A stretch of DNA of 41,881 nucleotides, taken from positions 1-41,881 of the forward strand of contig NZ_CALADU010000105.1 in the NCBI RefSeq assembly GCF_937890665.1. The letters are read 5' to 3'. Of the stretch, positions 7,997 through 15,839 are shown in pieces; the first letter of the stretch is position 1; each line of letters opens with the position of its first letter. The DNA is from an uncultured Subdoligranulum sp. (GTDB taxonomy: Bacteria > Bacillota_A > Clostridia > Oscillospirales > Ruminococcaceae). The notes beneath the pieces are model-generated. The model saw only the letters and a program-made list of their open reading frames with translations. It had not been told where the DNA came from and did no database searches. The translations under genes were made by a program, and so were the position numbers.

Positions 7997-9409
7997 ATGG
8001 CAGTTTCAACCTCCCATCGCGGCGGACGGCAGGTGGATTTTTCCACCGGCGACGTGCGCCGCAACATTTTGGATGTGGCCGCCCCCATGCTGGTGGCGCA
8101 GGTGCTCAACCTGCTGTACAACATTGTGGACCGCATCTACATCGGTAAGATCCCCGGCGAGGGCACGCTGGCCTTGGCCGGGTTGGGGCTGTGTTTCCCC
8201 ATCGTCACCTTGGTCACCGCGTTTGCCAACCTGTTCGGGGTGGGCGGCGCACCGCTCTGCTCCATCGCCCGGGGCCAAAAGGACGACAAAACCGCCGGCA
8301 AGATCATGGCCAACGCTTATTTTATGCTGGTGGTCTGCGGGTTGGTGCTCACCGTGGTGGGGCTGGTGTTCCACAAACCGGTGCTCTATCTCTTCGGCGC
8401 TAGCGACGAGACCTACCGCTATGCCGCCGACTATATGACCATCTACCTGCTGGGCACCGTCTTTGTCATGACTTCGCTGGGGCTGAACCCCTACATCAAC
8501 AGTCAGGGCTTTGCCCGCATCGGCATGCTCACCGTGCTGCTGGGCGCGGCCGCCAACATCGTGCTGGACCCCCTTCTCATCTATGGCTTGGGCATGGGGG
8601 GGCGGGGGGCGGCCATCGCTACGGTGGTGTCCCAAGGGTTGTCGGCGGTGTGGGTGCTGCGGTTCCTCACGGGGCCCCAGACCGAACTGCGCCTCCAATT
8701 CCACGGCTTCCGCCCCGACTGGGCCTGCATCCGGCGCATCGCGGCGCTGGGCACCTCCAGCTTTGTCATGTCCTTCACCGACAGTCTGGTGCAGGTGGCC
8801 TGCAATGCCACGCTGCGCACCTTCGGCGGGGATCTGTACATCAGCGTCATGACGGTCATCAACTCGGTGCGGCAGATCGCCCAGACCCCCGTCATGGCCC
8901 TTACCGACGGCGCTTCCCCCGTCATCAGCTACAACTACGGCGCCCGCAATGTGCCCCGGGTGCGGGGGGCCATCCGGTTCATGACCCAACTGGGCTTCGG
9001 CTATACGCTGCTCATCTGGGGGCTGATCTCGCTGTTCCCTGCGGGTTTTATCATGATCTTCAACCACGACCCCGACCTGCTGGCTGCCGCCGTGCCCTCG
9101 CTGCACATCTATTTCTTCGGTTTTGTGATGATGGCCTTCCAGTTCAGCGGGCAAAGCGTCTTTAAGTCGCTGAACAAGGCCAAAATGGCCATCTTCTTCT
9201 CGCTGCTGCGCAAGGCCATCATCGTGGTGCCCCTTACGCTGCTGCTGCCCCATCTGGCCGGGCTGGGGGTCAACGGCGTCTTTCTGGCCGAACCCATCTC
9301 GAACTGCATCGGCGGTCTGGCCTGCTACATCACGATGCGCCGCACCGTCATGCCGGAACTGAAAGAGATGGAATCCCCCCACAAGGAGGCCGCCCCATGT
9401 GCCCGCTGA
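7997..9409 (+). CDS. MATE-family multidrug/metabolite efflux transporter
   Basis: This is a cation-coupled membrane exporter. The 470 residues contain about twelve hydrophobic helices in two homologous halves. The opening DVRRNILDVAAPMLVAQVLNLLYNIVDRIYIGKI is the classic NorM/DinF-type start. The segment NPYINSQGFARIGMLTVLLGAAANIVLDPLLIYGLGMGGRGAAIATV is the family's conserved mid-region. Start ATG 7997 has AAAAGGAG at 7983-7990. Its 3' end overlaps the GNAT gene by 13 bp. The substrate cannot be read from sequence; co-transcription with an acetyltransferase and a glycosidase does not clarify it. Confidence 0.95.
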   Translation: MAVSTSHRGGRQVDFSTGDVRRNILDVAAPMLVAQVLNLLYNIVDRIYIGKIPGEGTLALAGLGLCFPIVTLVTAFANLFGVGGAPLCSIARGQKDDKTAGKIMANAYFMLVVCGLVLTVVGLVFHKPVLYLFGASDETYRYAADYMTIYLLGTVFVMTSLGLNPYINSQGFARIGMLTVLLGAAANIVLDPLLIYGLGMGGRGAAIATVVSQGLSAVWVLRFLTGPQTELRLQFHGFRPDWACIRRIAALGTSSFVMSFTDSLVQVACNATLRTFGGDLYISVMTVINSVRQIAQTPVMALTDGASPVISYNYGARNVPRVRGAIRFMTQLGFGYTLLIWGLISLFPAGFIMIFNHDPDLLAAAVPSLHIYFFGFVMMAFQFSGQSVFKSLNKAKMAIFFSLLRKAIIVVPLTLLLPHLAGLGVNGVFLAEPISNCIGGLACYITMRRTVMPELKEMESPHKEAAPCAR

Positions 9410-9897
9410 CCATCCGCCCCGCCACCGCCGCCGACCTGCCCGCCTTGGCCACAATCTACCGCTGCGCCCGGGCTTTTATGGCGGCTGCGGGCAACCCCAC
9501 CCAGTGGGGCACTACCAATCCGCCGATGGCCACGTTGGAGCGGGACATCCGGCGGGGGCAGCTCTTCGTCGTCTGTGACGGGGATACCCCCTGCGGCGCC
9601 TTTGCCTTGGTGCCGGGGGATGACCCCACCTATGGGGTCATCGACGGGGCGTGGCGCAGCGATGCCCCCTACGCCACCATCCACCGCTTGGCCGGGGACG
9701 GCAGCCGCCACGGGGTGTTTGACGCGGCGGTGTCCTTTGCGGCAAGCCGGTACCCCCATCTGCGCATCGACACCCACCAAGACAACCATCCCATGCGCAC
9801 CCTCATTCCCCGGGCGGGGTTTGTTTACTGCGGCGTCATCCATGTGGAGGACGACACCCCCCGCCTAGCCTACGAACGCCTGCCCGACCCAGTCTGA
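9397..9897 (+). CDS. GNAT-family N-acetyltransferase
   Basis: This is a cytoplasmic acetyl-CoA-dependent acyltransferase with unknown acceptor. The N-terminus MCPLTIRPATAADLPALATIY is a standard GNAT beta1-alpha1 opening. The core LFVVCDGDTPCGAFALVPG gives strands 3-4. The C-terminal LRIDTHQDNHPMRTLIPRAGFVYCGVIHV is typical of the acetyl-CoA-binding half, with the N-x-x-M-x-x-L-x-x-x-G-F pattern. At 166 aa it has normal length. It overlaps the MATE gene by 13 bp and is followed 19 bp later by the GH2 glycosidase, so all three share a transcript. Confidence 0.9.
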   Translation: MCPLTIRPATAADLPALATIYRCARAFMAAAGNPTQWGTTNPPMATLERDIRRGQLFVVCDGDTPCGAFALVPGDDPTYGVIDGAWRSDAPYATIHRLAGDGSRHGVFDAAVSFAASRYPHLRIDTHQDNHPMRTLIPRAGFVYCGVIHVEDDTPRLAYERLPDPV

Positions 9898-9916
9898 ACC
9901 GGAAAGGGGACCCGTT

Positions 9917-11653
9917 ATGCTCCATACCCTGTTGACCCCTGCGGGGGAACATCTGCCCACCCTGCCGTGGCCGGACTATCCCCGGCCCCAATTCCGGCGG
10001 CAGAGCTTTCTCAATCTGAATGGCGCGTGGGATTTTGCCGTCACCGACGGCGACGACCCGCCCGCCGTTTTTGACCGGGAGATCGTTGTGCCCTTCTGCC
10101 CCGAGAGCGTCCTCTCCGGCATCGGCACCCATTTTGCCGAGGGCAGCGCCCTGTGGTATCGCCGCCGGTTCACCCTGCCGGAAGGCTTTGTGCAGGACCG
10201 GGTGGTGCTTCATGTGGGAGCCGCCGACCAGATCTTGGATGGCTGGGTCAACGACATCCCGGTGGGACGGCATGTGGGTGGGTACGAGGCCATGGCCTTT
10301 GACATCACCGAGGCGCTGGGCCCCGGCGAAAACGAGATACGGCTGCGGGTGCGGGACGACCTGCGCAGCCTGGTGCTGCCCTACGGCAAGCAGGTGACGG
10401 CCCGGGGCGGCATGTGGTATACGCCGGTATCGGGCATCTGGCAGACCGTCTGGCTGGAAAGCCTGCCCACGCAGGCCATTCCGGGGCTGGTGATCCGGGC
10501 GGATGACCGGGTCGCCCTGTTGGACACCGGGGACTCCACGCAGGAGGGCATCGTCACGGTGGACACGCCCCAAGGGCCCCTGACGGCCCCGCTGCACAGC
10601 GGCCGGGCGGCCATCCGGCCCGAAGCGCCCCGGCTGTGGAGCCCTGCGGACCCCTATCTCTACACCTTTGCCATCGACACCGCCACCGACCATGTGGAAA
10701 GCTACTTTGCCCTGCGCAAACTGACCATACAGGAAGCGGGAGGCTACCGGCGGCTCTGTCTGAACGGGCAGCCGATGTTTTTCCACGGGGTGCTGGACCA
10801 AGGCTATTACAGCGACGGACTGTTCACCCCGGCAGGCCCCGAGGGGTACGAAGCGGACATCCGCGCCATGCGGGAGCTGGGGTTCAACACGCTGCGCAAG
10901 CACATCAAGGTGGAACCGGAAATTTACTACTATCTCTGCGACAAGCTGGGCATGGTGATCTTTCAGGATATGGTCAACAACGGCGACTACGCCTACTGGC
11001 GGGACACCGTCTGGCCCACGCTGGGGCACCAGCGCTGCCGGGATGACCGCCGCCTGCACCGGGATCCGGCGGCCCGGCAGGCCTTTCTCACCGGGATGGA
11101 AGCCACGGTGCGTCAACTGCGCAACCACCCCTGCATCCTGTACTGGACCATCTTCAACGAGGGATGGGGGCAGTTTGACGGGTCCGGCGCCTATGAAAAG
11201 CTGCGGGCACTGGACGATTCCCGCTGGATCGACACCACCTCGGGGTGGTTCCGGGGCAGCGAGACCGACGTGGACAGCCGCCATATCTATTATGGCCCGT
11301 GGCGGCTGCACGCCAAGGAAAAACCGCTGGTCCTCAGCGAGTTCGGCGGGGCCTGCTTGGCGGTGGAAGGCCACCGCTTCAACCCCGACGCCAGCTACGG
11401 GTACAGCACCAGCACCACCCCGGCGGCGCTGCAGCAGGCCATCACAGCGCTGTATACCCGCAAGGTGCTGCCTGCCGTCCGGCGGGGGCTGTGTGCCGCC
11501 ATCTACACCCAACTGTCCGACGTGGAGGACGAGATCAACGGTCTGCTGACCTACGACCGGCGGGTCTGCAAACCCGACCCCGCCGCCATGCAGGCGGTGG
11601 CCGACGCCTTGCAGACCGCCTTTGGGGAATCCTGCGGCGGGCCTGCCGGCTGA
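9917..11653 (+). CDS. Glycoside hydrolase family 2 beta-glycosidase
   Basis: This retaining beta-glycosidase is probably cytoplasmic, as no signal peptide is present. About residues 28-180 form the jelly-roll sugar-binding domain (SFLNLNGAWDFAV), followed by an immunoglobulin-like domain to about 270. A TIM barrel fills the C-terminal half, starting at the segment containing NTLRKHIKVEPEIYYYLCDK. The likely acid/base is E415 in IFNEGWGQFD, and the likely nucleophile is E475 in LSEFGG. At 578 aa it is much shorter than LacZ and lacks the small-chain domain. The NEGWG motif belongs to a GH2 subgroup whose substrate I cannot assign. AAAGGGGA precedes ATG 9917. It is the third gene after MATE and GNAT; the terminator at 11668-11705 follows. 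Confidence 0.9.
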   Translation: MLHTLLTPAGEHLPTLPWPDYPRPQFRRQSFLNLNGAWDFAVTDGDDPPAVFDREIVVPFCPESVLSGIGTHFAEGSALWYRRRFTLPEGFVQDRVVLHVGAADQILDGWVNDIPVGRHVGGYEAMAFDITEALGPGENEIRLRVRDDLRSLVLPYGKQVTARGGMWYTPVSGIWQTVWLESLPTQAIPGLVIRADDRVALLDTGDSTQEGIVTVDTPQGPLTAPLHSGRAAIRPEAPRLWSPADPYLYTFAIDTATDHVESYFALRKLTIQEAGGYRRLCLNGQPMFFHGVLDQGYYSDGLFTPAGPEGYEADIRAMRELGFNTLRKHIKVEPEIYYYLCDKLGMVIFQDMVNNGDYAYWRDTVWPTLGHQRCRDDRRLHRDPAARQAFLTGMEATVRQLRNHPCILYWTIFNEGWGQFDGSGAYEKLRALDDSRWIDTTSGWFRGSETDVDSRHIYYGPWRLHAKEKPLVLSEFGGACLAVEGHRFNPDASYGYSTSTTPAALQQAITALYTRKVLPAVRRGLCAAIYTQLSDVEDEINGLLTYDRRVCKPDPAAMQAVADALQTAFGESCGGPAG

Positions 11654-11667
11654 ATCGGCCGCGATAT

Positions 11668-11705
11668 AAAACCAACGGGCCGCCCCGAAAGGGGCGGCCC
11701 GCTTT
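11668..11705. terminator. Intrinsic terminator, copy 1 of a repeated element
   Basis: A 10-bp perfect stem GGGCCGCCCC/GGGGCGGCCC (11677-11700) with a GAAA loop is followed by GCTTTTG. It is shared by the convergent GH2 and XRE genes. The flank AAAACCAAC plus the stem recurs at 15057-15093. Confidence 0.88.
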
Positions 11706-11710
11706 TGGCG

Positions 11711-11947
11711 TTATCGCAGCAGTTCGTCGTAGCTGGTGTCCAGCGCATCCCGGATGCCCCGCAGTTGTACGGCTTGGATGTGCTGGGTGCCCCGCTCGAT
11801 CTTGACCAAGGTCTCCCGGGTGATGGCAATGCCCTGCAGTTGCAGCCGCCGCACCAGTTCGGTCTGGCCGATGCCTTTGGCCAGCCGTACCCGGCGGATG
11901 TTCTGGCCGATCTGGATCTCGTCCTGTTTGATTTTCTGTGCTGCCAT
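11711..11947 (-). CDS. Small XRE-family transcriptional repressor
   Basis: This 78-residue protein is essentially one Cro/CI-type HTH: IGQNIRRVRLAKGIGQTELVRRLQLQGIAITRETLVKIERGTQHIQAVQLRGIRDAL. No effector or oligomerisation domain is attached. I chose ATG 11947 because GGGAGGA precedes it by about 8 bases; upstream in-frame codons lack a site. It faces the HTH/kinase pair divergently. The 170-bp region between them contains two 16-bp look-alike palindromes (11966-11981 and 12020-12035) that bracket this gene's own -10. Autorepression is therefore likely, and control of the kinase pair possible. Confidence 0.85.
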   Translation of the reverse strand: MAAQKIKQDEIQIGQNIRRVRLAKGIGQTELVRRLQLQGIAITRETLVKIERGTQHIQAVQLRGIRDALDTSYDELLR

Positions 11948-11965
11948 GGCCGGTTCCTCCCGTGT

Positions 11966-11981
11966 GAACCAAAACTGGTCC
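11966..11981. promoter_or_regulatory. Candidate operator 1 for the XRE repressor
   Basis: GAACC-N6-GGTCC, matching the site at 12020-12035 in 13 of 16 positions. It lies between this gene's -10 and start codon, a repressing position. Confidence 0.5.
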
Positions 11982-11992
11982 AATCTGCCTTG

Positions 11993-11998
11993 ATTGTA
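11993..11998 (-). promoter_or_regulatory. -10 element of the XRE gene
   Basis: Minus-strand TACAAT, 46 bp before the start codon. No good -35 is visible at the expected distance, so activity may be weak. Confidence 0.4.
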
Positions 11999-12019
11999 GA
12001 GGGTTTCGGTGGTAGAATG

Positions 12020-12035
12020 GGACCAGAACGGGTCC
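12020..12035. promoter_or_regulatory. Candidate operator 2 for the XRE repressor
   Basis: GGACC-N6-GGTCC, a perfect 5-bp inverted repeat 54 bp from the first copy. It overlaps the -35 zone of the XRE gene and ends 18 bp before the -35 of the HTH/kinase operon. Confidence 0.5.
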
Positions 12036-12053
12036 AGATGCGCGGCGCGGGAA

Positions 12054-12082
12054 TTGCCTTTTCCCGCGGGGTGCGCTACAAT
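12054..12082 (+). promoter_or_regulatory. Sigma-A promoter of the HTH/kinase pair
   Basis: TTGCCT (12054-12059), 17-bp spacer, TACAAT (12077-12082), 33 bp before ATG 12116. Confidence 0.55.
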
Positions 12083-12115
12083 ACAGGTAAATCTACCACA
12101 CAAAAGGATGACAGG

Positions 12116-12544
12116 ATGAACCGCACCACCGATGAATTGATGAATGCCCTGCTCACCAAACAGGATGTGCAGGCCTACTGGCAGGAAAACGCCGGCGAAC
12201 TGCTGCACGGCACGCTGGCGGAGCAGTTGAACACCCTTTTGCAGCGTCATGGGCTGAAAAAAGGCCCGGTCATCGAGGCCGCTCAGATCGAGCGCAGTTA
12301 CGGGTACCAGCTCTTTTCGGGGCGGCGGGACACACCTTCCCGGGATGTACTGCTGTCCTTGGCGCTGGCCATGCATCTTTCCCTGACCGAGACCCAGTCC
12401 CTGCTGCGGATGGCCGGGCAGGCCATGCTCTATCCCCGGGTACGGCGGGACAGCATCCTTCTCCATGCGTTGGGGCAGGGGCTGTCGGTCATGGCCTGCA
12501 ACGCCCAACTGGAGCGGTACGGCGAACCGGTACTGGGGGAGTGA
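12116..12544 (+). CDS. HTH-like protein paired with a Ser/Thr kinase
   Basis: This 142-residue protein contains a central Cro/CI-like helical region: LAEQLNTLLQRHGLKKGPVIEAAQIERSYGYQLFSGRRDTPSRDVLLSLALAMHLSLTETQSLLRMAGQ. The rest has the repeating pattern PRVRRDSILLHALGQGLSVMACNAQLERYGE. I recall similar proteins encoded immediately before eukaryotic-like kinases in Clostridia, but no function is established that I know of. ATG 12116 is taken because relatives start at about this point; the ribosome site (AAAAGGA at 12102-12108) is moderate. Its stop codon lies 2 bp before the kinase start, so the two are translationally coupled. It may be the kinase's substrate or DNA-binding output; that is inference. 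Confidence 0.8.
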   Translation: MNRTTDELMNALLTKQDVQAYWQENAGELLHGTLAEQLNTLLQRHGLKKGPVIEAAQIERSYGYQLFSGRRDTPSRDVLLSLALAMHLSLTETQSLLRMAGQAMLYPRVRRDSILLHALGQGLSVMACNAQLERYGEPVLGE

Positions 12545-12546
12545 CG

Positions 12547-13641
12547 ATGGAGGAATTGCAGTTTCTTGAAACGCTGAACGAGCGGGGCACGCTGTATCTG
12601 ATCCGCCAGACCTCCACCGGGCGGATCTTGACCGGACGGCGGGTCCCGGCGCCCCAGCAAAAAATCTACCAGACCTTGGCGCAGAACCCGGTGGACCATG
12701 TGCCCCGGGTGCGGGCGGTACAGCCCGAGCCGGACGGCCAGTTTTTGGTTTTGCAGGACTATGTGCCGGGCATCACGCTGGAAGCGCTGCTGGCCCGGGG
12801 GCAGTTGCTGCCCCAACAGGCCGCGCAGGTCGGTATGCAGCTTTGCCGGGCACTGGATGGGCTGCACCGGCAGGGCATCATCCACCGGGACATCAAGCCC
12901 GCCAACGTGCTGCGCACCGCGGAAGGGCAGATCTGGCTCATCGATTTTGACATTGCCCGTACCCATAAACAGGCCCCGGTGCGGGATACCGTACTGCTGG
13001 GCACCCCGGGCTATGCCGCCCCGGAGCAGTTCGGCTTCCGGCAGACCGATGCCCGGGCGGACTTGTACGCCGTGGGGGTGCTGCTCAACCAGCTGGTGAC
13101 GGGGGCTTTCCCGCAGGAGCAGTTGGCCCCGGCGCCGCTGGGGGAGATCGTGCGCCGCTGTACGGCTTTGGAACCGGCCCAGCGCTATGCCGATGCTGCC
13201 GCTTTGCATCTGGCGCTGGCCCAAAGTTTCCCCGAGCAAACGGCCCAGCCGGAACCCCAGCCCGGCGGCCCGGTGGGGGCGCGCTGGGGCGGTGTGCCGG
13301 GCTTTCGGCGGGGGGACCCGGCCCATATGCTGATGGCCATTGGCCTGTACGGTTTGGCGCTGCTGTTTGGGGCGGCGCTGGTGGTGGTCTCGCTGGAATC
13401 GCTGAGCAACTTTATGGTGGGCATGCCGCTGCTGGCCATGGCGGTGGGGTGCTATCTCTTCCGGTTCGATGTGGCGGGGCTGCGCAGCCGCTGGGCCCCG
13501 TTGGAACGGTACCGGGGCACCCGGTGGTACAAACCCTACTGTGTCTGCCTGATGGCCCTTTGGTTGGCGGTGTGGATCTTGGTGATGTTCTTCGGCGTTT
13601 TGGTGGCCGAAAAACTCACAGCCCTGTGGGCAGCTTTGTAA
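12547..13641 (+). CDS. Membrane-anchored eukaryotic-like Ser/Thr protein kinase
   Basis: This kinase has its catalytic domain in the cytoplasm and three C-terminal membrane helices (about residues 262-282, 288-306 and 335-358). The catalytic loop IIHRDIKPANVL (H113-R114-D115) and the APE segment GTPGYAAPEQFG are intact. Two features are unusual. The metal-binding DFG is DFD (IDFDIAR, about 133-135). The N-lobe is short, with no clear glycine loop or VAIK lysine; arginines (TGRRV, about 31-33) occupy the expected place. There is no PASTA domain, so it is not a PrkC-type cell-wall kinase. ATG 12547 is preferred to GTG 12541 because GGGGGAG lies just upstream. It is coupled to the HTH-like gene. 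Confidence 0.88.
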   Translation: MEELQFLETLNERGTLYLIRQTSTGRILTGRRVPAPQQKIYQTLAQNPVDHVPRVRAVQPEPDGQFLVLQDYVPGITLEALLARGQLLPQQAAQVGMQLCRALDGLHRQGIIHRDIKPANVLRTAEGQIWLIDFDIARTHKQAPVRDTVLLGTPGYAAPEQFGFRQTDARADLYAVGVLLNQLVTGAFPQEQLAPAPLGEIVRRCTALEPAQRYADAAALHLALAQSFPEQTAQPEPQPGGPVGARWGGVPGFRRGDPAHMLMAIGLYGLALLFGAALVVVSLESLSNFMVGMPLLAMAVGCYLFRFDVAGLRSRWAPLERYRGTRWYKPYCVCLMALWLAVWILVMFFGVLVAEKLTALWAAL

Positions 13642-13647
13642 AGAACG

Positions 13648-13687
13648 AGTCCCCGACGGTTGAAAAGACCGTCGGGGGATTTTTTAT
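13648..13687 (+). terminator. Intrinsic terminator after the kinase gene
   Basis: A 10-bp stem CCCCGACGGT/ACCGTCGGGG (13651-13660 with 13668-13677) with a 7-base loop is followed by a run of six T. Confidence 0.92.
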
Positions 13688-13767
13688 GCCGGTGTGGGCT
13701 GGCAGCCCACCAAAAGGCGACGGGCTTCGACTATACTTTGGGGTATACGACGAAAGGGGATAGCAGG

Positions 13768-14679
13768 ATGAAACAACAAATTGCGGCGGGGCTGGCCGCC
13801 CTCTGTCTGGTGGGGCTGGCGGGCTGTTCGGCCCCCGAAAGTACCGTGTCCGACACCGCGGAAGCGGCTTCTCCGGCGGCGGAGTCGGCGGCGGAATCCA
13901 CCGCGGCGGCGGAAACGCCGGAACCGCAGGCGGCGGAGGTGACGCTGGACGAAACGGTGATCTACGATGCAGACGGCGTGCGGATCACCGCCACCGGTCT
14001 GGACACCGATGGGCTGATGGGCCCGGAGCTGACGCTGCGCATCGAGAACGGCACCGCCCAAAATCTGGTGGTGCAGCCCGCGTGGTGTACTGTCAACGGG
14101 TATATGATGAGCGACCTCTTCTCTGCCGATGTGGCAGCGGGCAAGACCGCCAACGAGAGTTTTTATTTCCCCAGCACGGCGCTGGCGCGGTGCGGGGTGG
14201 ACACGGTGGCGGAGATCGGCCTGCAGCTCAAGATCATTGACGGCGGTACCTATCAGATTCTGACCACCACCGAGGGCGTCACCCTGCAAACCTCGGCGGC
14301 GGGCAGCTACACCCAGACCTATGATGACAGCGGCGAGGAGATCTACAACGCCAACGGGGGGCGGGTGGTAGCCCAGCAGATGACCGAGGACCTGTTTGGC
14401 CAGAACCTCTGCTTCTATGTGGAAAATACCTCGGACCGGGCCGTGGTGGTGGAAAGCGAGGATCTTTCGGTCAATGGGTACATGGTCAGCAACTTCTTCT
14501 ATGCCGATGTGGTGCCCGGCGCCCGGGCAGTGGAACCGCTGACCCTGCTGAACAGCGAGCTGGAGGACAACGGCATCGAAACGGTGGACACGGTGGAGTT
14601 TTCCCTCAAGCTGGTGGACCCCGACAGTTTTTCGACCATCGACCAGACGGACCCCATCACCTTGCAGCCGGGGGCCTGA
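13768..14679 (+). CDS. Lipoprotein with two tandem copies of a beta-rich domain
   Basis: This is a surface lipoprotein of unknown function. The signal peptide ends in the lipobox LAGC (C20), followed by a low-complexity Ala/Glu/Ser linker to about residue 60. The mature part contains two related units of roughly 110 residues. Unit 1 has ITATGLDTDGLMGPELTLRIEN, then VNGYMMSDLFSADV and a LQLKIID end. Unit 2 has VVAQQMTEDLFGQNLCFYVEN, then VNGYMVSNFFYADV and a FSLKLVD end. I chose ATG 13768 because the signal peptide begins there and AAAGGGGA precedes it. The small membrane protein gene follows after 24 bp. A TATACT at 13732-13737 may be its -10, though no -35 is clear. Confidence 0.85.
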   Translation: MKQQIAAGLAALCLVGLAGCSAPESTVSDTAEAASPAAESAAESTAAAETPEPQAAEVTLDETVIYDADGVRITATGLDTDGLMGPELTLRIENGTAQNLVVQPAWCTVNGYMMSDLFSADVAAGKTANESFYFPSTALARCGVDTVAEIGLQLKIIDGGTYQILTTTEGVTLQTSAAGSYTQTYDDSGEEIYNANGGRVVAQQMTEDLFGQNLCFYVENTSDRAVVVESEDLSVNGYMVSNFFYADVVPGARAVEPLTLLNSELEDNGIETVDTVEFSLKLVDPDSFSTIDQTDPITLQPGA

Positions 14680-14703
14680 CGGCATCATAAGGAGGAACAA
14701 GGA

Positions 14704-15045
14704 ATGAAAACGGCAAAATTGGTCATTGGGATTCTCAGCATCGTGCTGTTTGTGCTGGTGGGCATGCAGTCCTGCGTGGCGGGGCTGGGCAACACGATGA
14801 GCAACAACGGCGAGATGGGCGGCACCGCCGGTCTGTTGGTGGCGATCTGCCTGCTGGTGGCGGGCATCGTGGCCATCTGCACCCGCAACGGGGGCAAAGG
14901 CGGGCTGGTCAGCGCCGGGTTTTATCTGGTAGGCGGCGTGGTCGGCCTGCTGGGGGCCGGCAGCTACGGCGATTTGTACGTCTGGTCGGTGCTCAGCCTT
15001 GTGTTCGGCGTGGTCTGTCTGGCAGGCTCGCGGAAATCCTCTTAA
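14704..15045 (+). CDS. Small conserved membrane protein
   Basis: This 113-residue protein has four hydrophobic segments (about 5-25, 42-60, 68-85 and 90-107) and short charged loops. Its opening KTAKLVIGILSIVLFVLVGMQSCVAGL and end YVWSVLSLVFGVVC resemble a small integral membrane family that I recall from Clostridia, without known function. The start has a very good AAGGAGGAA 6 bases upstream. It lies 24 bp after the duplicated-domain lipoprotein and is probably co-transcribed, so it may anchor or assist it. Confidence 0.8.
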   Translation: MKTAKLVIGILSIVLFVLVGMQSCVAGLGNTMSNNGEMGGTAGLLVAICLLVAGIVAICTRNGGKGGLVSAGFYLVGGVVGLLGAGSYGDLYVWSVLSLVFGVVCLAGSRKSS

Positions 15046-15056
15046 AAGCGGCATAC

Positions 15057-15093
15057 AAAACCAACGGGCCGCCCCTTTTGGGGCGGCCCGCTT
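15057..15093. terminator. Intrinsic terminator, copy 2 of a repeated element
   Basis: Same sequence as 11668-11705 (flank AAAACCAAC and 10-bp stem GGGCCGCCCC) but with a TTTT loop. It sits between the convergent membrane-protein and ABC operons. Confidence 0.88.
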
Positions 15094-15107
15094 TGCTCGT
15101 ATAGGGG

Positions 15108-15835
<728 letters not shown>

Positions 15836-15839
<4 letters not shown>

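Noticed and set aside
11948..12508. XRE gene as the end of a 265-residue protein
   Set aside because: The upstream part of that frame is antisense to the HTH-like gene and crosses the promoters; a good ribosome site at 11956-11961 marks the 78-residue start.
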